In this document: positions 8,601-17,129 of the stretch, one piece after another
Layout of the letters: the number at the start of each line of letters is the position of its first letter
Numbering within the stretch: the first letter of the stretch is position 1
Translations under genes and position numbers: made by a program
NCBI RefSeq assembly: GCF_013391105.1
Contig: NZ_CP058335.1
Span: 1,860,001-1,924,000, forward strand
DNA length: 64,000 nucleotides
DNA from: Natronomonas salina
Lineage (GTDB): Archaea; Halobacteriota; Halobacteria; Halobacteriales; Haloarculaceae
Direction of reading: 5' to 3'
Notes under the pieces: generated by a model
Told to the model about the DNA's origin: nothing
Seen by the model: the letters and a program-made list of their open reading frames with translations, nothing else
The model's database searches: none

Positions 8601-8717
8601 TCAGTCGGCGCCGGCGCACTCGCGCCAGCCGCACGACGGGCAGCGCCGGTTGCCGCCGTCGCGAGCGGTCGGCGCTCCGCAGCGGAGGCAGCCGGCGACC
8701 TCGGTCCTGATGGCCAT
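8601..8717 (-). CDS. 38-residue zinc-finger micro-protein coupled to aldehyde dehydrogenase
   Basis: A very short protein with two CxxC pairs (CLRCG at residues 10-14, CPSCG at 26-30) separated by an Arg/Asp/Gly loop, plus a Cys near the end. It is a plausible single zinc ribbon. Its ATG overlaps the stop of the upstream aldehyde dehydrogenase in the arrangement TGATG, a strong indication of translational coupling. Small zinc proteins of this kind are abundant in haloarchaea and some affect stress or metabolic regulation. The role here is unknown, but placement makes a link with amino acid breakdown plausible. Confidence 0.65.
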   Translation of the reverse strand: MAIRTEVAGCLRCGAPTARDGGNRRCPSCGWRECAGAD

Positions 8718-10231
8718 CAGTCGTCCTCCACCGTGACCTCGGCGGAGAGGCCCTGTGCCATCTCGATGTCCGAGGAGTTGTTCAGCGTCCACGCGGTGCG
8801 CTCGGTGACCGCCTCGATGACGGCGCGGGCGGAGGGGTAGCCGTTCCCGGACTTCTTGACGCCGCCGAAGGGTAGCTGGACCTCCGCGCCGATGCAGGGG
8901 AGGTTGCCGTAGGCGAGGCCGAGTTCGGCGTGGTCGCGGTAGTAGTTGATCTGGCGGTAGTCCTCGCTGACGATCGAGCCCGCGAGGCCGTACTCGGTGG
9001 CGTTCTGGAGCTCGACGCCGCGCTCGATGCCGCCCTCGTACTCGATGAGCGCGACGTGGGGGCCGAAGACCTCCTCGTGGATGCAGCGCAGTTCGGGGTC
9101 GTACTCGGTCTCGTAGACGAACGGCCCGATCCAGTGGCCGTCCCGGTGGCCGTCGGGGATCTCCTCGTCGTCGAGGTCCGCGCGGTCGACGAGGACGTTC
9201 ACGCCCTCCTCGCGCGCCAGGTCGTTGTACTCGAGGACCTTCTCGCGGTGGCGGGGCTCGACGAGCGGCCCCATGAAGGTGTCCTCGTCGAGCGGGTCGC
9301 CCACCGAGACCTTCTCGGCGGCCGCGACGAACCGCTCCTTGAACTCGTCGTAGACGTCCGTGTGCACGATGAGGCGCTCGCTGGAGACGCAGCGCTGCCC
9401 CGTCGTCTTGAAGCTCGAGAGGACGGCGGCCGGCACCGCGAGGTCGAGGTCCGCCTCGTCGGTGATCAGGACGGCGTTCTTCCCGCCCATCTCGCAGGCG
9501 GCGAGCTTGCCGGGCGTCCCGCCGATGGACTCGGCGATGCCCTGGCCGACCTCGGCGCTGCCCGTGAACAGCACCGTCTCGACGTCGCTGTCGACGACGG
9601 CCGCGCCGGCGTCGCCGAAGCCCTGCACCATGTTGAACACGCCGTCCGGGATGCCGGACTCGACGAGCAGTTCAGCGACCGCGTGGCCGCACTTCGGCGT
9701 CTGCTCGGCGGGCTTCCAGACGACGGTGTTGCCCTCGACGAGCGCCACCGCCATGTGCCAGAACGGGATGGCCACCGGGAAGTTCCAGGGGGTGATGCAT
9801 CCCACGACACCGCGCGGTTTCCGCCGCATGTAGGCGTCCTTCGCCGCGATCTCGCTGGGCACCACGTCGCCGTGGGGGTGCCGACCGTTGCCGGCGGCCC
9901 ACTCGACCATGTGGTAGGCCTCGACGACGTCGGCCCGGCCCTCGCTGATCTCCTTGCCGCACTCGCGGGTGACGAGTTCGCCGAGTTCGTCCGTCCGCTC
10001 CCGCAGTTGCTGGTAGACGTCCCAGAGGTACTCCGCGCGGTCGGGGTACGAGAGGGCGCGCCACTCCTCGGCCGCGTCCCGGGCGGCCGCGACCGCGTCC
10101 TCGACGTCCGCCTCGGTCCCGCGCGGGAACGTCCCGAGGACCTCGCCGTTCGCCGGGTTCCTGCTCTCGAAGTCGTCGTCGCCGCTTCCGGCGACCCACT
10201 CGCCGTCGATGTAGTGCTCGTGTCGCTCCAT
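8717..10231 (-). CDS. Aldehyde dehydrogenase, probable 1-pyrroline-5-carboxylate (glutamate semialdehyde) dehydrogenase
   Basis: A 504-residue NAD(P)-dependent aldehyde dehydrogenase of full family length. Catalytic residues are present: Asn150 in ITPWNFP, Lys173 in WKPAE, the NAD-loop FTGSAEVGQ, general base Glu247 in ACEMGGKN and nucleophile Cys281 in GQRCVSSER. The exact aldehyde cannot be read from sequence. Its placement with proline dehydrogenase and a shared-looking operator set makes oxidation of glutamate semialdehyde the best guess. An alternative is another amino-acid semialdehyde, for example 2-aminoadipate. A near-perfect dyad (10267-10282) sits upstream of its promoter region. 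Confidence 0.85.
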   Translation of the reverse strand: MERHEHYIDGEWVAGSGDDDFESRNPANGEVLGTFPRGTEADVEDAVAAARDAAEEWRALSYPDRAEYLWDVYQQLRERTDELGELVTRECGKEISEGRADVVEAYHMVEWAAGNGRHPHGDVVPSEIAAKDAYMRRKPRGVVGCITPWNFPVAIPFWHMAVALVEGNTVVWKPAEQTPKCGHAVAELLVESGIPDGVFNMVQGFGDAGAAVVDSDVETVLFTGSAEVGQGIAESIGGTPGKLAACEMGGKNAVLITDEADLDLAVPAAVLSSFKTTGQRCVSSERLIVHTDVYDEFKERFVAAAEKVSVGDPLDEDTFMGPLVEPRHREKVLEYNDLAREEGVNVLVDRADLDDEEIPDGHRDGHWIGPFVYETEYDPELRCIHEEVFGPHVALIEYEGGIERGVELQNATEYGLAGSIVSEDYRQINYYRDHAELGLAYGNLPCIGAEVQLPFGGVKKSGNGYPSARAVIEAVTERTAWTLNNSSDIEMAQGLSAEVTVEDD

Positions 10232-10266
10232 ACGTTGTAGTGTCTCCCGGCCGTCCAGTACCCCGG

Positions 10267-10282
10267 CCCGTCCATGGACGGG
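10267..10282. promoter_or_regulatory. 16-bp perfect dyad upstream of the aldehyde dehydrogenase
   Basis: CCCGTCCATGGACGGG is a perfect palindrome 36-51 nt upstream of the aldehyde dehydrogenase ATG, just beyond a weak TATA-like GTACT. It shares the CCATGG core with the twin dyads at 10346-10373 and the site at 12061, so it may be an operator for the locus regulator. Confidence 0.5.
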
Positions 10283-10345
10283 CGCCGGGGTCGGCCCCCG
10301 AGGACGTCACGTACGGCAGGCTGCGGCCTGGACGCCGACCCGCCC

Positions 10346-10373
10346 GACCATGGTCGCCTGCCCGACCATGGTC
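10346..10373. promoter_or_regulatory. Twin GACCATGGTC dyads upstream of the regulator gene
   Basis: Two identical perfect 10-bp palindromes (10346-10355 and 10364-10373) are repeated at 18-bp spacing, just upstream of an ACATAC TATA-like element and of the regulator start at 10407. The arrangement suggests an activator or autoregulatory operator. Because both contain ATG triplets in frame with the regulator, they could also mislead start prediction. Confidence 0.55.
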
Positions 10374-10406
10374 GACACTCACATACCCTTGGAGTACGAA
10401 CTAGTC

Positions 10407-11141
10407 ATGATGGGACAGACGCAGAAGGCGGCGGGTACGCGGCTGACGCTCGACCTCTGGCACCCGAACTGCTGGGCGATCGAGTCGACGACCGAGGTGC
10501 CGGGCGGCGTGCTCGCCCACGCGATCTACAACACGCCGAAGGCGGACATCGAGACGGACTCGGTGAACGGGCTGTTCACCGCCTACGCCGACAGCACCGC
10601 AGAGATCGAACAGCTGCTGTCGACCATCGCGGAGTCCCCGCACAGCGGCGAGCTCCTGGAGCTCCAGGAGCGCTTCGGGACGGGCCACGCCGCGCCGGGC
10701 AACGTCGCCCGGGAGTTCTTCCTCGAGTACAATCCCAGCGACATGGTGTGCCCGGTGCTGCTCGATCACGGCTTCGTCCACAGCGAACCCGTCCGCATCG
10801 AGGGCGGCCGCGAGTACTGGCAGGTGAGCTTCGCCGGCGAGCGCGGCGAGATCGAGCCGGCCCTCGACGGGGTCCGCGAGGACGCCGGCGCCGAGGTGAC
10901 CGTCCAGCGCATCACCTCCGCCGGCGAGTCGAACCAGCCGGAGCGACAGCACCGCCTCGACTCCCTGACGCCGACCCAGCGGAAGGTCTTCGAGCACGCC
11001 CGCGAGGAGGGGTACTACGAGTGGCCGCGCGGGACGTCGACCCGCGACCTCGCCGAGGAGCTGGACGTCTCGAAGACGACGCTGCTCGAGCACCTCCGGA
11101 AGGCCGAGTCGAAGCTTCTCGACCCGACTAGCGACCGATGA
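10407..11141 (+). CDS. Bacterio-opsin-activator-type HTH transcriptional regulator
   Basis: A 244-residue regulator. The N-terminal ~180 residues are a beta-rich sensor region starting LTLDLWHPNCWAIE, typical of haloarchaeal Bat-like proteins. The C-terminal ~60 residues are an HTH_10 domain: LDSLTPTQRKVFEHAREEGYYEWPR, then RDLAEELDVSKTTLLEHLRKAE as the helix-turn-helix. It probably regulates the flanking amino-acid catabolic genes. In-frame ATGs at 10350 and 10368 lie inside the dyad operators, so I favour 10407 (ATGATG; 10410 is equally possible). A TATA-like ACATAC lies about 24 nt upstream. The end overlaps convergent proline dehydrogenase by 14 bp. Confidence 0.87.
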   Translation: MMGQTQKAAGTRLTLDLWHPNCWAIESTTEVPGGVLAHAIYNTPKADIETDSVNGLFTAYADSTAEIEQLLSTIAESPHSGELLELQERFGTGHAAPGNVAREFFLEYNPSDMVCPVLLDHGFVHSEPVRIEGGREYWQVSFAGERGEIEPALDGVREDAGAEVTVQRITSAGESNQPERQHRLDSLTPTQRKVFEHAREEGYYEWPRGTSTRDLAEELDVSKTTLLEHLRKAESKLLDPTSDR

Positions 11142-11967
11142 CCGCCCGCAGCGCGAACAGCGCGTTCGACTTCCGCTCGCGGATCCTCCGGTAGAAGTAC
11201 GAGAACCACTTGTCGCCGTACGGCACGTACTGGTAGGTCCGGACGCCCTCGGCCGCCAGGTCGCGCTGGGCCGTCTCCCGGACGCCCATCAGCATCTGGA
11301 CCTCGTAGTCGGTGCCGTACTCGTCGTGGAGGTCGCGGGCCAGCGAGATCATCGCGGGGTCGTGACTGCCGACCGCGACGCCGTCGTCGAACTCCCGGAA
11401 CGCGTACTCCAGCAGTTCGCGGTAGGCCCGGTCGACCGCGTCGCCGCCCTTGTGGGCGATGGCCGGCGGCTCGTCGTAGGCGCCCTTCACGAACCGGACC
11501 TTCCCCGGGAGGTCGGCCAGCCGCTCGACGTCCTCGCGGGTGCGCTCGAGGTTCGCCTGCACGCAGACGCCGACGTCGCCGCCGGTCTCGCGGGCGTGGT
11601 GTTCGAAGGCGTCCAGCGTGACGTCCGTCGTCGTGTGGTCCTCCATGTCGATCCAGACGAAGCGGTCGCGGGTCTGTCCGGCCTCGACGATGGTCGCGAG
11701 GTTCTCACGGAAGGCGTCCTCGCCGACGTCGAGGCCGATCTGCGAGGGCTTCACCGAGACGCAGCCGTCGACGCCGGCGTCGTCGAGGTCCCGGATCAGG
11801 TCGACGTACGCGCGGGTGTCGGCGTCCGCCGGCGCCCGCTTCTCGTAGTGCTCGCCGAGCAGGTTGCAGATGCCCGCGACGCCGTCCTCGTTGCACGCCC
11901 GCACCTGGTCGATGGCCGCCGCGGCGTCCTCGCCGGCGACGAAGTTGTCCGCAATCGGGGGGAGCAT
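11128..11967 (-). CDS. putA: Proline dehydrogenase
   Basis: A 279-residue stand-alone FAD-dependent proline dehydrogenase, oxidising L-proline to 1-pyrroline-5-carboxylate. The TIM-barrel motifs are visible: CVSVKPSQIGLD, FVWIDMEDHTTTD, VQANLERTREDV, VRFVKGAYDEP and VAVGSHDP. The substrate-binding C-terminal signature is YVPYGDKWFSYFYRRIRER (the YxxYGxxWxxYxxRRxxER pattern). Length matches monofunctional bacterial and archaeal enzymes rather than fused PutA. A second enzyme is needed for glutamate formation, and the nearby aldehyde dehydrogenase is the obvious candidate. The promoter region is shared divergently with the ABC transporter operon and contains GACCAT repeats. Confidence 0.92.
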   Translation of the reverse strand: MLPPIADNFVAGEDAAAAIDQVRACNEDGVAGICNLLGEHYEKRAPADADTRAYVDLIRDLDDAGVDGCVSVKPSQIGLDVGEDAFRENLATIVEAGQTRDRFVWIDMEDHTTTDVTLDAFEHHARETGGDVGVCVQANLERTREDVERLADLPGKVRFVKGAYDEPPAIAHKGGDAVDRAYRELLEYAFREFDDGVAVGSHDPAMISLARDLHDEYGTDYEVQMLMGVRETAQRDLAAEGVRTYQYVPYGDKWFSYFYRRIRERKSNALFALRAVIGR

Positions 11968-12060
11968 GGTCGGCGTTCGTCCGCGTCCGGCCTCAAGACC
12001 GACCCGACCATACTATTCTGCCGTCTCGTGGCGGAAAGAACCCGCATCTCGTCGGGACCC

Positions 12061-12074
12061 GACCATGGACGGTC
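12061..12074. promoter_or_regulatory. GACC-N6-GGTC dyad between proline dehydrogenase and the transporter
   Basis: GACCATGGACGGTC is an imperfect palindrome containing the same GACCATGG core as the regulator-gene dyads. Further GACCAT copies occur at 12006 and 12114. It sits upstream of the TATA-like CGTTAGGTAC (about 12096-12105) that fits the transporter start at 12133. Site function is inferred from repetition only. Confidence 0.45.
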
Positions 12075-12132
12075 GCCCGTTCAGGGTCGCTCTGCCGTTA
12101 GGTACCCCCAGACGACCATGGGAGACAATCAC

Positions 12133-13371
12133 ATGTCAAGCGAGACTCGCAGAGCGGTACTGAAGGCGTCGGGCGCGGCTGGCGTCGCCGCCCTCGCGGG
12201 CTGTATCAGCACCTCGGACGGGAACGGAAACGGCAACGGGAACGGCGACGGCGACGGCCCCTACGGGATCGGGATGATCGACTCGCTGACCGGCTCGCTG
12301 TCGGCGTTCGGCGAGCGCAATCAGCGCGGCATCGAGCTTGCGCTGAGCCGCGTCAACGAGAAAACCATCGACGGCCGGGAGCTCGACATCACCGTCGAGG
12401 ACGACGAGAGCGAGAGCCAGGGCGGCGTCTCCGCCGCCCAGAAGCTCGTCAACCAGGACGGCGTCCCGTTCCTCATCGGCGCCGTCGGCTCCGGCGTCAG
12501 CCTGGCCATCTACGAGAGCGTCGTCCAGGGGACGGACGTCGTCCAGCTGAGCCAGAACTCCACGGGGCTGAACCTCACCGACTTCCCCGGCCTCCTGCGG
12601 ATGTCGCCGACGGGGCGGACGCAGTCGACCGCGCTCGCGGACGTCATCGCCGAGGACGGCTACGACGAGGTGGCGATCACCTACGTCAACAACGACTACG
12701 GCCAGAGCCTCACCGACGCCTTCGTCGACGCCTGGGACGGCGACGTCGCCTACAACAACTCCCACGACCAGGAGCAGTCCTCCTACGCGAGCGTCATGTC
12801 GGAGCTGAACTCCTCCGGCGCCGACGCGTGGCTGTTCATCACCTACCAGGCGGAGTTCACCTCGATGATGAACGAGGCGTACTCCAGCGGCTACGAGGGG
12901 CAGTTCTACGGCGCCGACTCCGCGCAGGGCCAGACGGTCCTCGAGGACACCCCCGAGGGCGTCATGGACGGGATGAAGATCACCGTCCCGTCGGCGCCCG
13001 TCGAGCAGGAGAACTACAAGGAGTTCGCCGCGGCCTTCGAGGAGGAGTTCGACACCACCCCGACCGCGTGGGCGGCCTACGCCTACGACTGCGTCGTCAC
13101 CGCCGCGCTGTCAATCCAGGCGGCCGACGAGTTCTCCGGCGCCGCCTTACAGGAGACCGTCCGCGAGGTCACCCGCCCCGAAGGCGAGCAGGTGACGACC
13201 TTCGAGGCCGCCAGCGACATCCTCGCCGACGGCGGCGGCCCCGGCGACGTCGACTACCAGGGGGTCAGCGGCCCCATCGACTTCGACGAGAACGGCGACC
13301 CCGTCGGCTACCTCCAGATCCTGGAGGTCCAGGACCACGAGTACGTCGACGCCGGCTTCATCGAGGCGTAA
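12133..13371 (+). CDS. LIV-type ABC transporter substrate-binding lipoprotein
   Basis: A 412-residue extracytoplasmic binding protein of the branched-chain amino acid (LivJ/K) class. It starts with a twin-arginine motif (TRRAVLKASG) and lipobox ALAGC. An Asn/Gly/Asp repeat linker follows, then the periplasmic-binding fold (GIGMIDSLTGSLSAFGERNQRGIELA, VSAAQKLVNQDGVPFLIGAVGSG, AITYVNNDYGQSLTDAF). I chose the ATG at 12133 because a GGGAG sequence precedes it and a TATA-like box is correctly spaced. The upstream ATG at 12118 lies in a repeated GACCAT motif. It is the first gene of a five-gene operon, and the divergent proline dehydrogenase hints at amino-acid uptake. Confidence 0.9.
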   Translation: MSSETRRAVLKASGAAGVAALAGCISTSDGNGNGNGNGDGDGPYGIGMIDSLTGSLSAFGERNQRGIELALSRVNEKTIDGRELDITVEDDESESQGGVSAAQKLVNQDGVPFLIGAVGSGVSLAIYESVVQGTDVVQLSQNSTGLNLTDFPGLLRMSPTGRTQSTALADVIAEDGYDEVAITYVNNDYGQSLTDAFVDAWDGDVAYNNSHDQEQSSYASVMSELNSSGADAWLFITYQAEFTSMMNEAYSSGYEGQFYGADSAQGQTVLEDTPEGVMDGMKITVPSAPVEQENYKEFAAAFEEEFDTTPTAWAAYAYDCVVTAALSIQAADEFSGAALQETVREVTRPEGEQVTTFEAASDILADGGGPGDVDYQGVSGPIDFDENGDPVGYLQILEVQDHEYVDAGFIEA

Positions 13372-13378
13372 GCTCGCG

Positions 13379-14323
13379 ATGCCGGTCCTCGAACTCATCG
13401 CGAACGGGCTGGTGTTCAGTAGCATCATCGTCCTCGGGAGCGTCGGGCTCTCCCTGGTCTACAGCATCGCCGACTTCGCGAACTTCGCCCACGGCGACAC
13501 GATGACCGTCGGCGCCTACTCGGCGCTCGTCGCGTTCGGCTTCGTCGGCGGCGTCGGCGGCGCCGTCCTCGGCCTGCCCGTCGGGTTCTTCCTGGCGCTG
13601 TGCGTCGGCATCGCCGCGGCCGCCCTCGTCGCCATCGTCACGGAGAAGCTCATCTACGAGCCGCTCGACGTCGGGTCGCTGGGGCTGCTCATCACCTCGA
13701 TCGGCATCGCGTTCATCTACCGCGGCGTCATCCAGATGGGCTTCAGCGCCGACGCCACCCGGTTCGGCGTCCCGCCGCTGCGGCCCATCGAGGCGCTGGT
13801 GCCCTACGGCGTGCGAATCACCGAGCACGACGTCGCCATCGTGATCACGGCGATCGTCCTCGTCGTCGGACTCCACGTCCTGCTGCAGTACACCGACCTC
13901 GGCCGGAAGATGCGCGCGATGGCCGACAACCCGGAGCTGGCGCGGGTCAGCGGCATCCGGACCGACCGGATCCGGCTGTGGACGTGGGTCATCGGCGCCG
14001 GGCTGGCCGGCGCCGGCGGCGTCTTCCTCGGCCTGTTCAACAACCTCTCGCCGCGGATGGGGTTCAACCTCCTGCTGCTCGTCTTCGCGGCGGTCATCCT
14101 GGGCGGCATCGGGTCGGTCTACGGCGCGATGCTGGGCGGCTTCCTCATCGGCATGATCAGGCAGCTGACGCCCATCCTCTCGGATCTGGGGAGCGTGCTG
14201 CCGCTCGTCCCGGATACCTTCGGCATCCCCATCGGCATCGAGTACGCGGAGGCCATCGTCTTCCTCATCATGGTCGCCGTGCTGCTGGTCAGACCGTCCG
14301 GCATCGCCGGGGAGGCGAGCTGA
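13379..14323 (+). CDS. livH: LIV-type ABC transporter permease (LivH-like)
   Basis: A 314-residue integral membrane permease with about eight hydrophobic segments. Family markers are the early LSLVYSIADFANFAHGDTMTVGAY segment, MRAMADNPELARVSGI (the cytoplasmic EAA-like coupling loop) and GGIGSVYGAMLGGFLIGM. It pairs with the following LivM-like permease to form the channel of the importer. It starts 7 bp after the binding-protein stop, and its stop is separated by 1 bp from the GTG start of the next gene. Confidence 0.9.
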   Translation: MPVLELIANGLVFSSIIVLGSVGLSLVYSIADFANFAHGDTMTVGAYSALVAFGFVGGVGGAVLGLPVGFFLALCVGIAAAALVAIVTEKLIYEPLDVGSLGLLITSIGIAFIYRGVIQMGFSADATRFGVPPLRPIEALVPYGVRITEHDVAIVITAIVLVVGLHVLLQYTDLGRKMRAMADNPELARVSGIRTDRIRLWTWVIGAGLAGAGGVFLGLFNNLSPRMGFNLLLLVFAAVILGGIGSVYGAMLGGFLIGMIRQLTPILSDLGSVLPLVPDTFGIPIGIEYAEAIVFLIMVAVLLVRPSGIAGEAS

Positions 14324-14324
14324 C

Positions 14325-15503
14325 GTGACCACCAGTCAGGACACGGGCGGCTACTGGAGCGGGCTGACCGTCGCGGAGCGCGGCGTCACCGCCGCCATCG
14401 CGGCCTTCGTCGGCCTGCTGTTCCTCGGACTGCTCACCGGGGTCCTCACGCCCACGTACTTCCTGTTCCTCGTCGGCCTCTCGGGGATGTACGCGCTGCT
14501 GTCGCTGGGGCTGAACGCCCAGTGGGGGTACACCGGCCTCATCAACTTCAGCGTCGCCGCGTTCTTCGGCGTCGGCGCCTACGGCGCGGCGCTTTTGTCG
14601 GCCTCGGGGTCGCCGCTGGCCGGCGGGTTCGACCCGATCTTCGGCCTCCTGGCCGCCCTCGGGATGGCCGTCGTCCTCGCCCTCGTCATCGGCGTGCCGA
14701 CGCTGCGGCTCCGGGCCGACTACCTGGCGATCGCGTCGCTCGGCCTCGCCGAGGTCGTCCGGATCGTCGTCAAGAACAAGCAGGACTGGACGAACGGCAC
14801 CGCCGGCATCCGGGGCATCCCCGGGTTCTTCGAGAACTGGCCGGTGCTGTCGACGTTCCCCGACGCGATGCCGGGCCTCCAGATCCACGTCCCCGCCGGG
14901 CCGGTCATCGAACTCGGTGCCCCGTTCTACGGGATGCTGCTGAACGTCGCGCTCGTGTTCGCGTTCGTCGGCGTCAGCTACGCGATCCTCGCGCGGGCCC
15001 ACCGCTCGCCGTGGGGCCGGGTGCTCCGGACGATCCGCTCGGACGAGGACCTCGCCCGCGCGCTCGGGAAGAACACCTACTCGTTCAAGATGCAGGCGTT
15101 CGTCCTGGGCAGCCTCGTGATGGCGCTGGCCGGCGTCTTCTACGCGCACCTGAACCTCTACGTCCAGCCGGGCGACCTCGACCCCATCACGACGTTCTAC
15201 GTCTGGGTCGCCGTCATCCTCGGCGGCAGCGGGTCGACCCGGGGGGCGGTCTTCGGCGGCGTCGTCGTCGTGACCATCCGCCAGGGGACGCGCTTCCTCA
15301 ACGAGTTCGCGTGGCTCCCGGTCGACGTCGCGCCGCTGCGGCTGCTCGCCATCGGCGTCATCATCGTCCTCGTGATGCGGTTCCGGCCGGAGGGCGTCCT
15401 GCCGCCCCAGAAGGAGCTCATCTGGCCGGGATCGGTCGACGAGGCGGCCACGACGCCGGACTCCGCCGTCAACCAGTCGACCCGAGGTGACGGCGATGAG
15501 TGA
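14325..15503 (+). CDS. livM: LIV-type ABC transporter permease (LivM-like)
   Basis: A 392-residue permease with about nine to ten hydrophobic segments. Conserved features are LGLNAQWGYTGLINFSVAAF, the loop RADYLAIASLGLAEVVRIVVKN, the coupling segment RTIRSDEDLARALGKNTY and ILGGSGSTRGAVFGG. The tail is polar. Translation starts at GTG 14325, one base after the livH stop. The ATP-binding gene downstream begins inside its last codons (8-bp overlap), so the operon is tightly coupled. Confidence 0.9.
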   Translation: MTTSQDTGGYWSGLTVAERGVTAAIAAFVGLLFLGLLTGVLTPTYFLFLVGLSGMYALLSLGLNAQWGYTGLINFSVAAFFGVGAYGAALLSASGSPLAGGFDPIFGLLAALGMAVVLALVIGVPTLRLRADYLAIASLGLAEVVRIVVKNKQDWTNGTAGIRGIPGFFENWPVLSTFPDAMPGLQIHVPAGPVIELGAPFYGMLLNVALVFAFVGVSYAILARAHRSPWGRVLRTIRSDEDLARALGKNTYSFKMQAFVLGSLVMALAGVFYAHLNLYVQPGDLDPITTFYVWVAVILGGSGSTRGAVFGGVVVVTIRQGTRFLNEFAWLPVDVAPLRLLAIGVIIVLVMRFRPEGVLPPQKELIWPGSVDEAATTPDSAVNQSTRGDGDE

Positions 15504-16314
15504 CGCGAGCCAGCCGCCGGAAGCGGACGTTCCGGCCGACACCTCGAAGGACGACGTCGTCCTCCGGGTCCGGGACCTCCAGAAGCGCTTCGGCGGCCTC
15601 GTGGCCACCGACCACGCGACCTTCGACGTCGAGCGCGGCACGATCACGGCGCTCATCGGCCCGAACGGCGCCGGCAAGTCGACGATCTTCAACCTCGTCT
15701 CGGGCTTCTACGAGCCCGACGGCGGGACGGTGGAGGTCAACGGGGCCGACGTCACCGGACAGGACCCCCACGAGGTGGCCGAGCACGGCCTCATCCGGAC
15801 GTTCCAGACGCCCCGGAAGCTCGAGGGGATGACCGTCCGCGAGGCGATGCTCGTCGGCCCGCGGAACCAGCCCGGCGAGTCGTTCGTCAAGCTGTTCACC
15901 TCGCCCGGCAGCGTCGCCGAGGCGGAGACGAAGCACCTCGCCGACGCCCAGCAGATGCTCGAGGACTTCGAGATCGACCACCTCGCGACCCAACCGGCGA
16001 CCGACATCTCCGGCGGGCAGATGAAGCTCGTCGAACTCGCCCGCGCGATGCTGGCGGAGCCGGAGGTCCTGCTGCTCGACGAGCCCGTCGCCGGCGTCAA
16101 CCCGACGCTGCGGAACAAGCTCGCCGACCAGATCCGACGGCTCAACGAGCAGGGGACGACCTGCCTGCTCATCGAACACGACATGGACTTCGTGATGGAA
16201 CTCGCCGACCCCGTCGTCGTACTGCACCAGGGCCGCGTCCTCATGGAAGGGACGCCCGACGAGGTCCGCTCCGACGACCGCGTCATCGAGGCGTACCTCG
16301 GGGGTGGCGCGTGA
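15496..16314 (+). CDS. livG: LIV-type ABC transporter ATP-binding protein (LivG-like)
   Basis: A 272-residue ATPase: Walker A GPNGAGKS, signature ISGGQMKLVELARAM, Walker B VLLLDEPVAGVNP and switch histidine in LLIEHDMDFV. The long insert between Walker A and signature, with VREAMLVGPRN, is typical of LivG. The ATG at 15496 overlaps the livM stop. An upstream in-frame GTG at 15487 is possible but gives a longer overlap. The end overlaps livF in a GTGA arrangement. Confidence 0.92.
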   Translation: MSDASQPPEADVPADTSKDDVVLRVRDLQKRFGGLVATDHATFDVERGTITALIGPNGAGKSTIFNLVSGFYEPDGGTVEVNGADVTGQDPHEVAEHGLIRTFQTPRKLEGMTVREAMLVGPRNQPGESFVKLFTSPGSVAEAETKHLADAQQMLEDFEIDHLATQPATDISGGQMKLVELARAMLAEPEVLLLDEPVAGVNPTLRNKLADQIRRLNEQGTTCLLIEHDMDFVMELADPVVVLHQGRVLMEGTPDEVRSDDRVIEAYLGGGA

Positions 16315-17039
16315 GCGCGAACCCCGACCACGACCCCGCCCTCGCCCTGGAGGACGTCGACAGCGGCTACGGCGAGGTGCAGGTCCTCGACGACCTGTCG
16401 ATCCGTCTGGACGACGGCGAGATCGTCTGTCTCATCGGCCCGAACGGCGCCGGCAAGTCGACCGTCCTCAAGACGGCCTTCGGCCTGCTGACGCCCTGGG
16501 AGGGCCGGGTCAGCTACCACGGCGCGGACATCGGCGGGATGGCCCCCGAGGACATCGTCCGCGAGGGCATCGGCTACGTCCCCCAGACCGACAACGTGTT
16601 CGGCTCGCTGACCATCGAGGAGAACCTCCGGATGGGCGGCGTCGCCCACGACGACGACCGCCTCGACGAGGTCGTCGACCAGCTGTACGACCGGTTCCCG
16701 CTGCTCACCGAGAAGCGCGCCGCGAAGGCCCGCACCCTCTCGGGCGGCCAGCGGCAGGTCGTCGCCTTCGCCCGCGCGCTGGTGATGGAGCCCGACGTCC
16801 TGCTGATCGACGAGCCCTCAGCGGGGCTGGCGCCCAACACCGCCGACGAGGTGTTCGCGGACGTCCAGGCGGTCAACGAACTCGACACGGCCATCCTGAT
16901 GGTCGAGCAGAACGCGACGAAGGGCCTGGCCATCTCCGACCGCGGCTACGTCCTCGACCAGGGGACCGTCGCCTACGAGGACCGCGCCGACGCGCTCCTC
17001 GACAACCCCGAGGTCTCGGAGCTGTACCTCGGCGGCTGA
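16311..17039 (+). CDS. livF: LIV-type ABC transporter ATP-binding protein (LivF-like)
   Basis: A 242-residue ATPase with Walker A GPNGAGKS, YVPQTDNVFGSLTIEENL, signature LSGGQRQVVAFARAL, Walker B VLLIDEPSAGLAPN and MVEQNATKGLAISDRGYVL, which together mark LivF. The GTG start overlaps the livG stop (GTGA). It is the last gene of the operon. The 90 bp to the next gene contain no obvious hairpin. Confidence 0.92.
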   Translation: MSANPDHDPALALEDVDSGYGEVQVLDDLSIRLDDGEIVCLIGPNGAGKSTVLKTAFGLLTPWEGRVSYHGADIGGMAPEDIVREGIGYVPQTDNVFGSLTIEENLRMGGVAHDDDRLDEVVDQLYDRFPLLTEKRAAKARTLSGGQRQVVAFARALVMEPDVLLIDEPSAGLAPNTADEVFADVQAVNELDTAILMVEQNATKGLAISDRGYVLDQGTVAYEDRADALLDNPEVSELYLGG

Positions 17040-17129
17040 ACCGCCTCGGCCCACTTCTGACGCCTGCTTTCGGACGAAATCACGACCCCGTGGAGTCAGA
17101 CCTAAGCGGGTGGCCCCCAGAGGCCAGCC

